DNA of 64,000 bases from Propionibacterium sp. oral taxon 192 str. F0372 (GCF_000413315.1 NZ_KE340297.1:2354340-2418339); one strand, 5' to 3'. Shown: positions 8,309 through 17,956, numbered from the stretch's first letter. The notes: generated by a model not told the origin, from the sequence alone. Made by a program: numbers and translations.

Positions 8309-9070
8309 TCATCCAATCCCAGTCTCCCCGGTCACCGCAGGCCAGGCATTCGGTGCGCAGGAATCGAGCTTGAGGGATTGCTGCTGCATGACCGGTGAAG
8401 GGCCGCCGTTCACCGGGCAACCGACATGCCCCAGCCCCAGGTAGTGCCCCACCTCATGATTAACCAAGTAACCGCGGTACTCCTCGACCGGCTGAGAAGC
8501 CCAAGTCGGGGTGCCGAAGGCCCATCGGTCGACGTTCAGATACACGGTGTTGCCCACGCGGCAAGACAAGATCTGAGAGGTTCCTAGCTCTCCGCAGCCC
8601 ACATCGGTCGTACGGCCCGTAGCGAGTTGGATGGTGAGATCTGCCCGCGCCGGTTCGTTGATTAGGGAGAAAGCGATCCGCCCGTCCCATCGCCAGGAAC
8701 GCTCGTCGTCCAGGATGGTCTGGATCCGGGCCGCGATCTCATCGACCGGCAACGGAATCGCGTCCTCCATCTGCAGCACCCAAGCACGCACATCCGGGTT
8801 AGTCGCGGTGGTCGGCACTGTAACGGTGTTGTACACGAAGGTTCCGCTGGAAGGCAGATCTGAGTGGGCGTAACCCAAGCCGTCGACCCAGGCGGCTTCC
8901 AAGGCCCCCGCAGACGGGGGCGGAGCAGACGTTGCGGGCATTGAATTCACGTCGGTTCCCGGGGATGTCGAGGCAGACGGCTCAGTGCTCGGCAGGTCAT
9001 TGGACCGGGCATGACCACATCCCGCCAGGGCCACCCCGACCCCGGCCATCACAACAGCGCGTCTGGACAT
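8309..9070 (-). CDS. DUF3152-like putative secreted zinc metalloprotease lipoprotein
   Basis: A 253-residue exported protein. The N-terminus has arginines, a hydrophobic core and the lipobox VALAGC with Cys18, so it is probably a lipoprotein. A low-complexity Ser/Thr/Pro linker (about residues 24-57) leads to a C-terminal domain that resembles DUF3152. That domain contains NHEVGHYLGLGHVGC near residues 204-218, the HExxHxxGxxH zinc motif of metzincin-type peptidases, plus the conserved VYLNVDRW strand before it. Peptidase activity is inferred from the motif; substrate unknown. GTG at 9073 is an alternative start. Convergent with leuB; no operon partner. Confidence 0.75.
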   Translation of the reverse strand: MSRRAVVMAGVGVALAGCGHARSNDLPSTEPSASTSPGTDVNSMPATSAPPPSAGALEAAWVDGLGYAHSDLPSSGTFVYNTVTVPTTATNPDVRAWVLQMEDAIPLPVDEIAARIQTILDDERSWRWDGRIAFSLINEPARADLTIQLATGRTTDVGCGELGTSQILSCRVGNTVYLNVDRWAFGTPTWASQPVEEYRGYLVNHEVGHYLGLGHVGCPVNGGPSPVMQQQSLKLDSCAPNAWPAVTGETGIG

Positions 9071-9091
9071 CACCCAGATGACAATAGTTCC

Positions 9092-9402
9092 CCGCTCAAC
9101 CCCACCGTCCCCGGGGTCAGTCGAGGACCACTTACCGAGGCATCCAGCAGCAAAGCTGACCTAGCCGATAGCTACCGCCAGCCAGCCGCATTGAACTCCC
9201 AGATTCCGGGGTTCTACATGCCCACAGATACGACAGACCGTTGTGGACTGCACCAGGGACTGGGACCGCGAACACTGATGTGGCCAAGCAGTTGCACAGT
9301 CACATCAGCAGCACCTACCAACGCGCCTTGCGCTTCCAGTCCAAGGTCACCGTCCAGGTATCCCAACCATCGAACCACGGTTACTACCTCGACATGACGG
9401 TT
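9092..9402 (+). pseudogene. Possible gene remnant in the 9.07-9.49 kb gap
   Basis: The 420-bp stretch between the lipoprotein and SPFH genes has no convincing intact gene. Two plus-strand frames carry protein-like sequence that would join through a frameshift near 9220-9250: RGPLTEASSSKADLADSYRQ and LNSQIPGFYMPTD in one frame, then DVAKQLHSHISSTYQRALRF and QVSQPSNHGYYLDMTV to a TGA at 9400-9402 in another. I do not recognise a family. It may be a decayed orphan gene or chance reading frames. A normal start codon with a Shine-Dalgarno was not found. Confidence 0.25.
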
Positions 9403-9492
9403 TGACCCTGATCATCTCCCGACCTTGAGGGTCCGCTCACCCGTGGTCCCATATGCTCGGTGACAGACACATCATCACGAAAGGTGCCGCCC

Positions 9493-10617
9493 ATGGGTCT
9501 TATGGACAAACTGCGTGGAGAACTCGTTGACATCATTGAGTGGCTGGAGGATTCCCGGACGCTGCTGGCCTGGCGTTTTCCGCGCTACCAGAACGAGATC
9601 AAGCAGGGCGCACAGTTGATCGTGCGCGAGGGCCAGATGGCCATCTTCGTGTACCAGGGTCAGCTTGCCGACACTTTTGGGCCCGGCACTTACACCCTGA
9701 ATACCCAGAACCTGCCGATCATGTCGACCCTCCAAGGCTGGCAGTACGGCTTCAACTCGCCATTCCGTTCTGAGGTCTACTTCGTCAACACCCGTCCTGT
9801 CACCGATCTGCGGTGGGGCACCCCGAATCCCATCACCCTGCGTGACCCGGACTTCGGGATGGTGCAGATCAGGGCCAATGGATTGTGCATCATCAGGGTC
9901 ATAGATCCGGTCATCTTCCTGCGTCAGGTCATCGGCACCGATTCCCAGGTGGGTATCGACGAGATCACCGAGTTACTGCGCAGGGAGATCTCCCAGGGCT
10001 TCTCCGACATGATCATGTCGACTGGTCTGGGTGCTATCGACTTGCAGGGCAGGCAGGCCGAGCTCTCGGCCAAACTCGCCGAGATCGTGCGCACCCGCGT
10101 CGACGACGAATTCGGGCTGGGCATTGATTCCATCACGATGAACGTCTCCCTACCCGAGGAGATCACCCAGGCGATGACCCGCGGCGTAGCCAAGGGCGTC
10201 GAGGAGCAGGGCTGGATCAACCAGATCAAGGATATGAACCGCTACCAGCAGGCCAAGCAGGCCGACGCCATGACTACCGCGGCAGGCAATCCCGGTGGCG
10301 GCATGGGAGAGGCAATGGGAGCCGGGATCGGTTTCGGGATCGCCCAGCAGATGGCCAGCCAGACAACCGCCACACCGGCTCCCCCACCGCTGAACCCTTC
10401 TGGGCAGTCCTTCCATGTGGAATTGAACGGACAGGCAGCCGGTCCCTATACCATGGAGCAGTTGTCCTCCATGGCTTCCGCTGGACAGATCAATCCCAAT
10501 TCCCAGGTTTGGGCCCCTGGCATGGCTGGTTGGCTACCCGCATCACAGGTGGGCCCCTTGTCCCAGCTCTTCCAGACTCCACCCCCACTTCCTGGTGAAG
10601 GAGCGCAAGCCCGATGA
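9493..10617 (+). CDS. SPFH / virion-core-like protein with C-terminal GYF_2 domain (YdjI-like)
   Basis: A 374-residue cytoplasmic protein. Residues about 1-245 form an SPFH/band-7 domain of the virion-core type (MGLMDKLRGELVDIIEWLED, FRSEVYFVNTRPVTDLRWGT, GIDSITMNVSLPEEI). A Gly/Met/Ala-rich linker follows, and residues about 310-365 form a GYF_2 domain (GQAAGPYTMEQLSSMASAG, WAPGMAGWLPASQV). The N-terminal amphipathic helix suits peripheral membrane binding. The ATG at 9493 follows GAAAGG and begins the conserved segment; an earlier GTG/ATG adds 11 poor residues. The gene overlaps the zinc-ribbon gene as ATGA. In Bacillus the homologous ydjFGHI operon encodes an SPFH protein and a zinc-ribbon membrane protein that recruit a PspA homolog. 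No PspA gene is visible here. Confidence 0.82.
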   Translation: MGLMDKLRGELVDIIEWLEDSRTLLAWRFPRYQNEIKQGAQLIVREGQMAIFVYQGQLADTFGPGTYTLNTQNLPIMSTLQGWQYGFNSPFRSEVYFVNTRPVTDLRWGTPNPITLRDPDFGMVQIRANGLCIIRVIDPVIFLRQVIGTDSQVGIDEITELLRREISQGFSDMIMSTGLGAIDLQGRQAELSAKLAEIVRTRVDDEFGLGIDSITMNVSLPEEITQAMTRGVAKGVEEQGWINQIKDMNRYQQAKQADAMTTAAGNPGGGMGEAMGAGIGFGIAQQMASQTTATPAPPPLNPSGQSFHVELNGQAAGPYTMEQLSSMASAGQINPNSQVWAPGMAGWLPASQVGPLSQLFQTPPPLPGEGAQAR

Positions 10618-11816
10618 GCACAGGACAACCCTCGATCCCTGCCAGGACGGGGATCGAGGGGCTCGTCGAGCACACCCGGGAGCGGACCAGTGACCGGGCA
10701 GTTCTCCACCTGACTGAGGCAACCCGCACCTACCCTTGCCCAAACTGCGGTGCCAACCTCGCGTGGAATCCAACCTCACAGGATCTGGGGTGTGGTGCCT
10801 GCGGCACCCATCTGCCACTCACCCCAGACGTCGCGGAGCCCACGCAGGTCATCAAACGCGATCTAGATTCCACAATGGAGGCTTTCACGGCCCAGAACCA
10901 GACTGCCCAATTCCAGGCTGACAAGGAGATTGTTTGCCAAAACTGTGGTGGGCACACGCTGTTCACCGGCACCTTGACCACGGTACGCTGCCCTTACTGC
11001 AACACTCCGATTCAACGCGATGACGTGCAGGATTCTCCACTCAGGTTGCCGATTGATGCGGTGCTTCCGCTCAGCATCGACTTGGACACCGCAACCCAGG
11101 CCATCGAGAAATGGATCAACACCCGTCGGCTGGCACCTAGTGCCTTCAAGAAATATCGACAGCTAGGTTCCTTCACCTCGGTCTATCTACCTTATTTCAG
11201 CTACGATGCGGCCACCACGACTCGCTACGACGGGGCCCGTGGAGTTACCCGGGTCGAGGTCTACACCGATTCCGAAGGCAACACCCATACCCGCACTCAT
11301 GTCGACTGGTATCCGGTCGCGGGTGTGGTCAAAAATGCCTTCGCCGATGTCACTGGTCATGCCACCGCGGGGCTGCAGGACGAGAAGGTTACCGAGCTCG
11401 AACCGTGGCCGATGGAGGCAGCCCATCCCTATTCGCCGCAGTTCGTCGCCGGTCATCTAGCGCGCACCTATGACGCCGATCCTCGTCAGGTGTTCGACCG
11501 TTTGGTGGAGCCACGCATGGAATCGGTCATTGAGCAGACCATCTGCAGCGACATCGGTGGTGATTTTCAGCGGATCCACTCGATGCGGGTGCTGTGGCAC
11601 ATGCTGCGTTTCGCCCAACTCGCCCTGCCGGTCTGGATGCTCACCGTCACCTTCAAAGGTCAGCCCTTCCAAGTGATGGTCAACGGAGTCACCGGAGAGG
11701 TCCAGGGGCAGCGCCCGTGGAGTGCGGTGAAGATCACCCTGCTGGTGCTGTTGGGCGTGGCCATTGTGATTGCGCTGCTCCTGCTGTACCAGTACTACGA
11801 ACAAACGCCACACTAA
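10614..11816 (+). CDS. Double zinc-ribbon membrane protein (YdjG-like)
   Basis: A 400-residue protein translationally coupled to the SPFH gene. Two zinc ribbons are visible: YPCPNCGANLAW...LGCGACG near residues 41-65 and VCQNCGGHTLF...VRCPYCN near 105-127. A middle soluble domain follows (FKKYRQLGSFTSVYLPYFSY). The C-terminus has a hydrophobic stretch LAQLALPVWMLTVTF-like near 335-350 and a clear transmembrane helix ITLLVLLGVAIVIALLLLY near 376-394. Such proteins are often misannotated as primosomal or helicase proteins; nothing here supports nucleic-acid enzymology. Best read as the membrane anchor of an SPFH complex. Function is inferred from pairing only. Confidence 0.75.
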   Translation: MSTGQPSIPARTGIEGLVEHTRERTSDRAVLHLTEATRTYPCPNCGANLAWNPTSQDLGCGACGTHLPLTPDVAEPTQVIKRDLDSTMEAFTAQNQTAQFQADKEIVCQNCGGHTLFTGTLTTVRCPYCNTPIQRDDVQDSPLRLPIDAVLPLSIDLDTATQAIEKWINTRRLAPSAFKKYRQLGSFTSVYLPYFSYDAATTTRYDGARGVTRVEVYTDSEGNTHTRTHVDWYPVAGVVKNAFADVTGHATAGLQDEKVTELEPWPMEAAHPYSPQFVAGHLARTYDADPRQVFDRLVEPRMESVIEQTICSDIGGDFQRIHSMRVLWHMLRFAQLALPVWMLTVTFKGQPFQVMVNGVTGEVQGQRPWSAVKITLLVLLGVAIVIALLLLYQYYEQTPH

Positions 11817-11844
11817 GCAGGGAAAGCTGCGCCGACGAAGGTGA

Positions 11845-11884
11845 AAGGGCGGTCCGTCTCGCGATGGTGCGACGGACCGCCCTT
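11845..11884. terminator. Strong hairpin between convergent genes
   Basis: Perfect 14-bp stem, AAGGGCGGTCCGTC paired with GACGGACCGCCCTT around a 12-nt loop. It lies 28 bp after the zinc-ribbon stop and 11 bp before the flotillin stop. No long U-run on either side; position suggests a shared bidirectional terminator. Confidence 0.75.
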
Positions 11885-11894
11885 CGTCATTCGG

Positions 11895-13409
11895 TCACTG
11901 CTGCGGGGCGGATTCCACCTCCGGTGCACGTTCTGCTCCCAGCTTGGTGGCCGCAACCTGCCCCAGGTCGATTCCGGTGGTGTCTTTGAGTAACTGGATG
12001 GTCTGCGTCACACCGTCGGTGACTCTCCTGGGCAGTTCCCCGGCGCCGTCGCTGGAGATCACGGTCATCCGGTCAATGCCGGACATCGGAGCCGCGACCT
12101 GCTCGGCGACCTTCGGCAGGGCCTGGACGAGCATCTCAATGATGGCTGCGTCGTTGTACCGCGCATAGGCATCGGCTTTCTTGTTCATCGCCTCTGCCTC
12201 GGCCTCGCCAGTGGCCAGGATGGCTGCGGCAGACGCCTCGCCCTCGGCCCGGGTTGCCTCAGCCTCGGCGATACGCCGTGCCTTCTCCGATTCACCGCGC
12301 TTGGCGCCCTCAATCGCTTCGGCCTCCGCGAGGGCGGTACGTCGTGACTTCTCACCCACGCCGATTAGTCGGGCCTGCTCAGCATCAGCTTCTGCCTTGG
12401 CGATGGCCGCGGCCTTGTCCGCTTCAGCCTGGAAGATGGAGGCATTGCGACGTGCCTCGGCCTCGGTCTCCAGACGGTACCGCTCGGCATCCGCAGGCTT
12501 GCGCACCTCAGTGTCGAGCTGCCGTTCCTTGAGTGCCGCCTGCCGGACGGCAACCTTCTCCTGTTCGGTGAGAATGGCTTGATCCCGATCGGCCTGAGCC
12601 AGCGGTCCGGCGGCAGCAGCCTGGGCGTTCGCAGCATCGGTCTCGGACTTGATCTCGGCCTGTTTCAGCATCAGCTCCCGCTCACGGATGGCGATCTGCT
12701 GCTGGGCGTCGATACGGGCCTGCTCGGCTTCCTGACGGGCTGCTGCCTCGGCGACCGCTGCATGCTGCTGTACCCGGGCAGCTTCGGGGCGACCGAGGTC
12801 GTTTAGGTAGGTGCCGTCGTCGGTGATGTCTTGGATCTGGAAGGTGTCGAGCACCAGACCTTGCCCGGTGAGTGAGGCCTCCGATTCATCGGCCACTCGC
12901 TGGGCAAAGGCTGCCCGGTCCCTAATGATCTGTTCGACGCTCAGCGAACCGACAATGGAACGCAGTGAGCCAGCTAGGGTCTCCTGGGTGAAGGTTTCAA
13001 CCTCCTCCTGCTGGGTAAGGAAACGCTGGGCGGCTGCACGGATCGAGTCCTCATTACCCCCGACCTTGACGATGGCCACACCATCAAGATTCAGCTTGAT
13101 GCCCTGACCTGAGACCGCGCCGCGGATCTGCACCGAGATGCGCCGCGAGGAGAGATCCATGATAAACAGTCGCTGAATGAAGGGGATGATGAACACCCCG
13201 CCACCCATCACGACCTTCTGGCCGGACAGGTCCGCGGACACCTCGCCAGTCTCCGGGTTGCGTACTTCCTTGCCCTTACGCCCGGTGACGATGAAAGCCT
13301 CGTTCGGACCGGCCACCTTGTAGCGGTTGGCGATCAGCAGGCCGATCAGTACCACCAGGGCGACCAAACCGATGATCCCGAGAGCGACCGGCGATATGCC
13401 GTCAAACAT
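11895..13409 (-). CDS. floT: Flotillin-family membrane scaffold protein
   Basis: A 504-residue flotillin/FloT homolog that marks ordered membrane microdomains. One N-terminal transmembrane helix (VALGIIGLVALVVLIGLLIA, residues about 7-27) precedes an SPFH domain (about 28-215, VMGGGVFIIPFIQRLFIMDL, LDTFQIQDITDDG). A long Ala/Glu/Arg-rich coiled coil (about 215-420) follows, then a flotillin C-terminal domain (YNDAAIIEMLVQALPKVAEQ). Start chosen at the ATG with AAGGAG six bases upstream. The upstream gene encodes an NfeD-like protein, the usual flotillin partner, but 509 bp separate them, so a separate promoter is likely. A second SPFH protein lies convergent on its left. Confidence 0.9.
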   Translation of the reverse strand: MFDGISPVALGIIGLVALVVLIGLLIANRYKVAGPNEAFIVTGRKGKEVRNPETGEVSADLSGQKVVMGGGVFIIPFIQRLFIMDLSSRRISVQIRGAVSGQGIKLNLDGVAIVKVGGNEDSIRAAAQRFLTQQEEVETFTQETLAGSLRSIVGSLSVEQIIRDRAAFAQRVADESEASLTGQGLVLDTFQIQDITDDGTYLNDLGRPEAARVQQHAAVAEAAARQEAEQARIDAQQQIAIRERELMLKQAEIKSETDAANAQAAAAGPLAQADRDQAILTEQEKVAVRQAALKERQLDTEVRKPADAERYRLETEAEARRNASIFQAEADKAAAIAKAEADAEQARLIGVGEKSRRTALAEAEAIEGAKRGESEKARRIAEAEATRAEGEASAAAILATGEAEAEAMNKKADAYARYNDAAIIEMLVQALPKVAEQVAAPMSGIDRMTVISSDGAGELPRRVTDGVTQTIQLLKDTTGIDLGQVAATKLGAERAPEVESAPQQ

Positions 13410-13918
13410 GCTTGCTCCTTAAATTCTTGACTTGTGAGGATCACCTTAGCGAGATCGCTGGTTCAGGTGACCCTGTCCTTGCCCTGATCTATCACCACTA
13501 CCACCTCATCGAATGAACTATTGGCGGTTCACCAGGCGCACCCCAACGGCGACGACTGAAGGATCAAAGATATCCGCAGCTTCTCCGATCCCCAGCAAAG
13601 CTGAAAAATAAGCAACACTCTCGAGATTTCAGCTCCAATCGAGGCATCCGCAGACCTTCATAAATCAAAAAATCAATCTTACAAAGATCAATGAAACCTC
13701 TACCAACAGATCTTTTGTTCGGCAATAGGCGTCATCATCTGCAGAAATCCTCACCGTGCTGAAGAAGTAGAAGTACGTCGAGACGACCGATGTCTCCCGC
13801 GAAGTTTTCGTCGACTGGAGCTGCTTCCCATCACGTGCACGGGGCCCACTGAGTTGTAGAATGCCGAGAGCCCAAATCCTTCCTCACAAGGCTCAGAACA
13901 AGAGATAATTCCTGTCGG
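13410..13918. other. 509-bp non-coding gap between nfeD and floT
   Basis: No frame with a credible start and protein-like composition. The middle (about 13600-13760) is clearly AT-richer than its surroundings. It must hold the floT promoter on the minus strand. I found no convincing -35/-10 pair, RNA fold or repeat. Confidence 0.5.
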
Positions 13919-14431
13919 TCAGCACTCTGTGACCGGGCGTACCTCGACGGCGGTAGCCGATAGAACCCCTGATACCCAGATCCGGGATCCGCTGTTCAGT
14001 TCGATAGGGCATCTGGCGTTGAGCACATGCTGACTCCCGGCTGAAGAGATACGAACCTGCCCATAGCCTTCGCTGGGTATGTCGGTGATGACTTGTCCCT
14101 CGGCCCCGATGAGGGACTCGGTGGAATGGGTCACCTCGTTGGCCTGAGAGCGCAGCAGTCGGGTCAGGCGCCCCGCCCCCCAGGCAAGCAGCGCGCCGAC
14201 GAGCACACCGACCACGACGCCCACACCCACCGAATCGCTCAACGAGGTCGCGACGGCCCCAGCGAAACCGAAACCGCCCATCAGCCCCGCCACCCCGGCA
14301 GTCGATACCACATCGGAATCGAGGATGTTGAATGAGTCGAGTCCCAGCATCCCGTCAAGCACCTCACCGACCGTGAGGGCCAGAATCAGCAGGACGATAC
14401 CGATTCCACCCAATATCCAAAAGACCGTCAT
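13919..14431 (-). CDS. NfeD-like membrane protein, flotillin partner
   Basis: A 170-residue protein. The N-terminal helix is FWILGGIGIVLLILALTVG, and there are two further hydrophobic segments (about residues 43-62 and 68-88, the second very Gly/Val-rich). The C-terminal OB-fold-like region runs from about 100 to the end (SLIGAEGQVITDIPSEGYGQ). This matches the short NfeD/YuaF class whose genes usually sit beside flotillin genes and whose products support flotillin assembly. Start supported by AAGGAG six bases before the ATG. The order nfeD then floT on the same strand agrees, though the gap is unusually wide. Confidence 0.8.
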   Translation of the reverse strand: MTVFWILGGIGIVLLILALTVGEVLDGMLGLDSFNILDSDVVSTAGVAGLMGGFGFAGAVATSLSDSVGVGVVVGVLVGALLAWGAGRLTRLLRSQANEVTHSTESLIGAEGQVITDIPSEGYGQVRISSAGSQHVLNARCPIELNSGSRIWVSGVLSATAVEVRPVTEC

Positions 14432-14522
14432 GACTGCTCCTTCGCCTGATCATCCAATCCTAGGGGACCCAGCACACGATGATGGCCCGGAGAAATCCCC
14501 GGGCCATCGAGTTGTCTACGGA

Positions 14523-15554
14523 TCAGCGAGCCGCCGAACCCTCGACATAGTCGGTATCGGTGCCCTCCTTGAGCCAGGAGAACATCTTGCGTAGTTCCTT
14601 ACCGGTGGCCTCAATCGGGTGCCCGGCCTCTTCGGCGCGCAGCGCCAAGAACTCGGGGGCCCCATTATCCTGATCGGCGATGAACCGCTCGGCGAAGGCA
14701 CCCGAGCGGATGTCCTCTAGCACGGCCTTCATGTTGGCCTTGACGTGGGCATCCACGACGCGGCGCCCGGAGACATAGTCACCGTACTCGGCGGTGTCGG
14801 AGATCGACCACCGCTGCTTGGAGATACCGCCCTCAATCATCAGGTCAACGATCATCTTCAACTCATGGAGACACTCGAAGTAGGCCATCTCCGGCTGGTA
14901 GCCGGCCTCGGTCAGAGTCTCGAAACCAGCCATGACCAAGTGCGACATACCGCCGCACAAAACGGCCTGCTCACCAAACAGATCGGTCTCGGTCTCCTCG
15001 GTGAAGGTGGTGCGAATACCGCCAGCACGCAGCCCGCCGATGGCCTTGGCATAGGACTTGGCCAGTTCCCAGGCCAAGCCAGTCTCATCGCGCTCGACGC
15101 ACACTAGCACTGGGACCCCGCGCCCATCGGCGTATTCACGACGCACGATATGGCCGGGTCCTTTGGGCGCAACCATGCATACATCAACTCCGGCGGGGGC
15201 CTCAATGTAGCCGTAACGGATGTTGAAGCCATGGGCAAAGAACAAGGCATTGCCGTCGGCCAGATTGGGGGCGATCTCCTCGGCATAGACCTTGCGCTGG
15301 ACCTGGTCCGGCACGAGGATCATGATCACCTCGGCCTCCTTGGTTGCCTCGGCCACGCTGAGTACCCGCAACCCCTCGGCCTCGGCCTTCGCCCGGGACT
15401 TCGATCCCTCAGCAAGCCCGACTCGGACATCTACCCCTGAATCGCGCAGGTTGAGCGCGTGGGCATGGCCCTGGGAACCGTAACCGATGATTGCAACCGC
15501 GCGGTTCTGGATGACCGAGAGGTCCGCGTCGTCGTCGTAGAAGATTTCTGCCAT
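14523..15554 (-). CDS. ilvC: Ketol-acid reductoisomerase
   Basis: A 343-residue class I KARI that converts acetolactate or acetohydroxybutyrate to dihydroxy acids with NAD(P)H. The N-terminus [15 protein letters not shown] leads into the Rossmann motif [20 protein letters not shown]. The two-metal catalytic domain has [39 protein letters not shown] and [14 protein letters not shown]. The length matches the short actinobacterial enzyme. The ATG at 15554 has AGGAG nine bases upstream; a GTG six bases earlier would be too close to it. Last gene of ilvBNC, 30 bp after ilvN. Confidence 0.96.
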   Translation of the reverse strand: MAEIFYDDDADLSVIQNRAVAIIGYGSQGHAHALNLRDSGVDVRVGLAEGSKSRAKAEAEGLRVLSVAEATKEAEVIMILVPDQVQRKVYAEEIAPNLADGNALFFAHGFNIRYGYIEAPAGVDVCMVAPKGPGHIVRREYADGRGVPVLVCVERDETGLAWELAKSYAKAIGGLRAGGIRTTFTEETETDLFGEQAVLCGGMSHLVMAGFETLTEAGYQPEMAYFECLHELKMIVDLMIEGGISKQRWSISDTAEYGDYVSGRRVVDAHVKANMKAVLEDIRSGAFAERFIADQDNGAPEFLALRAEEAGHPIEATGKELRKMFSWLKEGTDTDYVEGSAAR

Positions 15555-15584
15555 GTTCACATTCTCCTGATCTTTTTCAGATTC

Positions 15585-16109
15585 TCAGTGCGCCGTTCGC
15601 AGAGCGGACTTGGTTTTCTCATTAATGGATTTGTTGCCCCGGCCCAGGGCAACCTGCCCGGACTTCACCAGTTCAATGATGCCGTAAGGCTCGAGCATGG
15701 TCAGTAGGGCTGCGAGCTTGTCGGTTGAGCCTGTGGCCTCGATGGTCACGGATTCCGGGCCAACGTCGACTGCCCTTCCCCGGAATAGGGAGACCACATC
15801 GATGACAGCAGCCCGGTTGGTGGTGTCGCACCGCACCTTGACGAGGATCAGCTCCCGCTGCACCGAGTTGGGTTCAAGTTCGATGACTTTGAACACCTCA
15901 ACCAACTTGTTCAGCTGCTTGACCAGTTGTTCGACCACAGCGGTGTCCTCGACCTCGGTCACCAAGGTGATGCGCGAAACATCGGGGTTCTCGGTCGGCC
16001 CCACGGCCAAGGATTCGATGTTGAACCCACGTCGCGAGAACAACGCCGAGACGCGAACCAGCACGCCGGGCTTATTGTCGACCAAGACTGACAGAGTGTG
16101 GCTGCTCAT
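15585..16109 (-). CDS. ilvN: Acetolactate synthase small (regulatory) subunit
   Basis: A 174-residue regulatory subunit that binds valine and activates IlvB. The N-terminal ACT domain begins HTLSVLVDNKPGVLVRVSAL and continues FNIESLAVGPTENPDVSRIT. The C-terminal ALS_ss_C domain contains RELILVKV and LTMLEPYGIIELVKSGQ. The ATG at 16109 shares one base with the ilvB TAA (TAATG), so translation is coupled; an upstream in-frame alternative lies within ilvB and is not family-like. Confidence 0.95.
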   Translation of the reverse strand: MSSHTLSVLVDNKPGVLVRVSALFSRRGFNIESLAVGPTENPDVSRITLVTEVEDTAVVEQLVKQLNKLVEVFKVIELEPNSVQRELILVKVRCDTTNRAAVIDVVSLFRGRAVDVGPESVTIEATGSTDKLAALLTMLEPYGIIELVKSGQVALGRGNKSINEKTKSALRTAH

Positions 16110-17857
16110 TACCAGTTCTCCTCTTCCCATTCCGGAGCCATATCCCGGGCGATCTTTATCTCATCATTGCTCGTGCCTGCGGCTACCATCGGCCACACCA
16201 TGGCGTCGGAACTGCAGATGAACTCAACCACAACAGGGCGATCGTTGATCTCCATCGCCCGTTGGATGGCATCATCGACTTCCTCAGCAGTGGTGACTCG
16301 GATCCCGACGGCCCCCATTGCCTCGACCAGTGCAGGAAAGTTAGGAACAATGTCGCTGTCCAGGACAGTGTTCGAGTACCGCTTCTCGTAGAACAGGGTC
16401 TGCCATTGCCTAACCATGCCCAGGACGTTGTTGTTGATCAGGGCAATCTTGATCGGGATGCTGTTGAGCGCACAGGTGACCAGTTCCTGGTTCGTCATCT
16501 GGAAACAGCCGTCCCCATCAATGCCCCACACCACCTTGTCCGGCGCGCCAACCTTGGCCCCCATGGCTGCGGGGATGCAGTAACCCATGGTGCCCAGCCC
16601 ACCTGAGGTGGCCCAATGAGCCGGACGTTCGAACGGTAGGAAATGGGAGGCCCACATCTGATGCTGACCAACACCGGTCACGTAGATCGCATCGGGACCA
16701 GCGATCTCTCCCAGCCGCTTGATCACCGCTTGGGGGGACAGCTTGCCATCACCCGGTTCGCTCCACCCCAACGGGTAACGCTGCTTGGTGTTGGTGAGAT
16801 AGGTGGTCCATCGGCTCCAGTCCGGGATCTTCTCCGAGCGCATGTCTTCCAGCAGTCCACCGAGGAAGGCCTTGGCATCGCCGACGATGGGAACGTCCAC
16901 AGGCTTGATCTTCCCGATCTCGGCGGGGTCAATGTCGGCATGAATAATCTTGGCTTCGGGAGCGAAGGAATCGACCTTGCCGGTGACCCGGTCGTCGAAC
17001 CTGGTCCCGACCGCGATCAGCAGATCCGCCTTCTGCAATGCCCCGACCGCGGCAACCGTACCATGCATACCCGGCATACCCATGTGCATCGGATGCGAAT
17101 CGGGCAACGCGCCGCGAGCATTGAGCGTGGTCACCACCGGAATTCCAGCGAGATCTGCCAAGTCCTTCAGCTCTTGGAAGGCCCTCGCACGCACCACACC
17201 ACCACCGATGTACAACACCGGGCGCGAGGAAGAGACGATCATCTTCGCTGCGGCTTTGATCTGTCTGTTGTGCGGGGTGACCGTCGGCTTGTAGCCGGGC
17301 AGCTTGATCGTGTCCGAGAAATCGAAGGGCGCAGTTCCGGCCTGCGCATCCTTGCTGATATCAACCAGCACCGGTCCGGGACGCCCGGTCGATGCGATGT
17401 GGAAGGCAGCCTTGATCGATTCGGGAATATTCTCGGTCCTAGTCACCAAGAAAGAGTGCTTGGTGATCGGCATAGTCACCCCGCGAATATCGGCCTCCTG
17501 GAAGGCATCGGTGCCAATGGCGGTGCTGTTCACCTGTCCGGTGATAGCCACCATCGGCACCGAATCCATGTAGGCATCAGCCAGCGGGGTGACCAAGTTG
17601 GTAGCGCCGGGTCCGGAAGTGGCCACGCAGACCCCGACCCGCCCGGTGGCCAGCGCATACCCCTCTGCTGCGTGACCGGCACCTTGCTCATGACGAACCA
17701 ATATGTGGCGGATGGAGGAGTCATGGAATTCGTCGTACATCGGCAGGGCGGCACCTCCGGGAAGCCCGAACATCACCTCCACGCCGCACTTCTCCAGGGA
17801 AGCGACGACGGCCTGCGCGCCGGTCATCATGGGCAGGTCCTTCTTGCTGGGGGCCAT
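16109..17857 (-). CDS. ilvB: Acetolactate synthase large (catalytic) subunit
   Basis: A 582-residue thiamine-diphosphate enzyme that makes acetolactate and acetohydroxybutyrate. It has the three domains in order: the PYR domain with the glutamate segment [20 protein letters not shown], the central FAD/Rossmann-like domain ([20 protein letters not shown]) and the PP domain with [20 protein letters not shown] (GDG...N cofactor motif). The ATG at 17857 is chosen over one three codons upstream, which would abut the AAAGG ribosome-binding sequence. It lies 40 bp downstream of a Rho-independent-type hairpin that completes an attenuator, so expression is probably tuned to branched-chain aminoacyl-tRNA supply. 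Confidence 0.96.
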   Translation of the reverse strand: MAPSKKDLPMMTGAQAVVASLEKCGVEVMFGLPGGAALPMYDEFHDSSIRHILVRHEQGAGHAAEGYALATGRVGVCVATSGPGATNLVTPLADAYMDSVPMVAITGQVNSTAIGTDAFQEADIRGVTMPITKHSFLVTRTENIPESIKAAFHIASTGRPGPVLVDISKDAQAGTAPFDFSDTIKLPGYKPTVTPHNRQIKAAAKMIVSSSRPVLYIGGGVVRARAFQELKDLADLAGIPVVTTLNARGALPDSHPMHMGMPGMHGTVAAVGALQKADLLIAVGTRFDDRVTGKVDSFAPEAKIIHADIDPAEIGKIKPVDVPIVGDAKAFLGGLLEDMRSEKIPDWSRWTTYLTNTKQRYPLGWSEPGDGKLSPQAVIKRLGEIAGPDAIYVTGVGQHQMWASHFLPFERPAHWATSGGLGTMGYCIPAAMGAKVGAPDKVVWGIDGDGCFQMTNQELVTCALNSIPIKIALINNNVLGMVRQWQTLFYEKRYSNTVLDSDIVPNFPALVEAMGAVGIRVTTAEEVDDAIQRAMEINDRPVVVEFICSSDAMVWPMVAAGTSNDEIKIARDMAPEWEEENW

Positions 17858-17896
17858 TGACCTCATCCTTTCCGGATCCTCATGGTTCTCGACAAC

Positions 17897-17928
17897 AAAA
17901 AACCCCCGATGCCTGCGGCATACGAGGG
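17897..17928 (-). terminator. Attenuator terminator upstream of ilvB
   Basis: On the minus strand, CCCTCGTATGCC and GGCATCGGGGG pair around GCA with one bulged T, directly followed by six T residues. It precedes the ilvB start by about 40 bases and follows the leader peptide: a textbook intrinsic terminator placed inside a leader. Confidence 0.82.
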
Positions 17929-17956
17929 AGCGCTTCGTCAGAACTTCCGAAGCGCT
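17929..17956 (-). promoter_or_regulatory. Leader hairpin of the ilvB attenuator
   Basis: Perfect 9-bp stem, AGCGCTTCG with CGAAGCGCT around a 10-nt loop, immediately upstream of the terminator hairpin. Its 5' arm overlaps the leader-peptide stop codon by one to two bases, so a ribosome at or near the stop would disrupt it. Confidence 0.75.

Noticed and set aside
16643..17860. A 405-codon frame antisense to ilvB
   Set aside because: Shadow frame caused by high GC; the ilvB frame carries all thiamine-diphosphate motifs.
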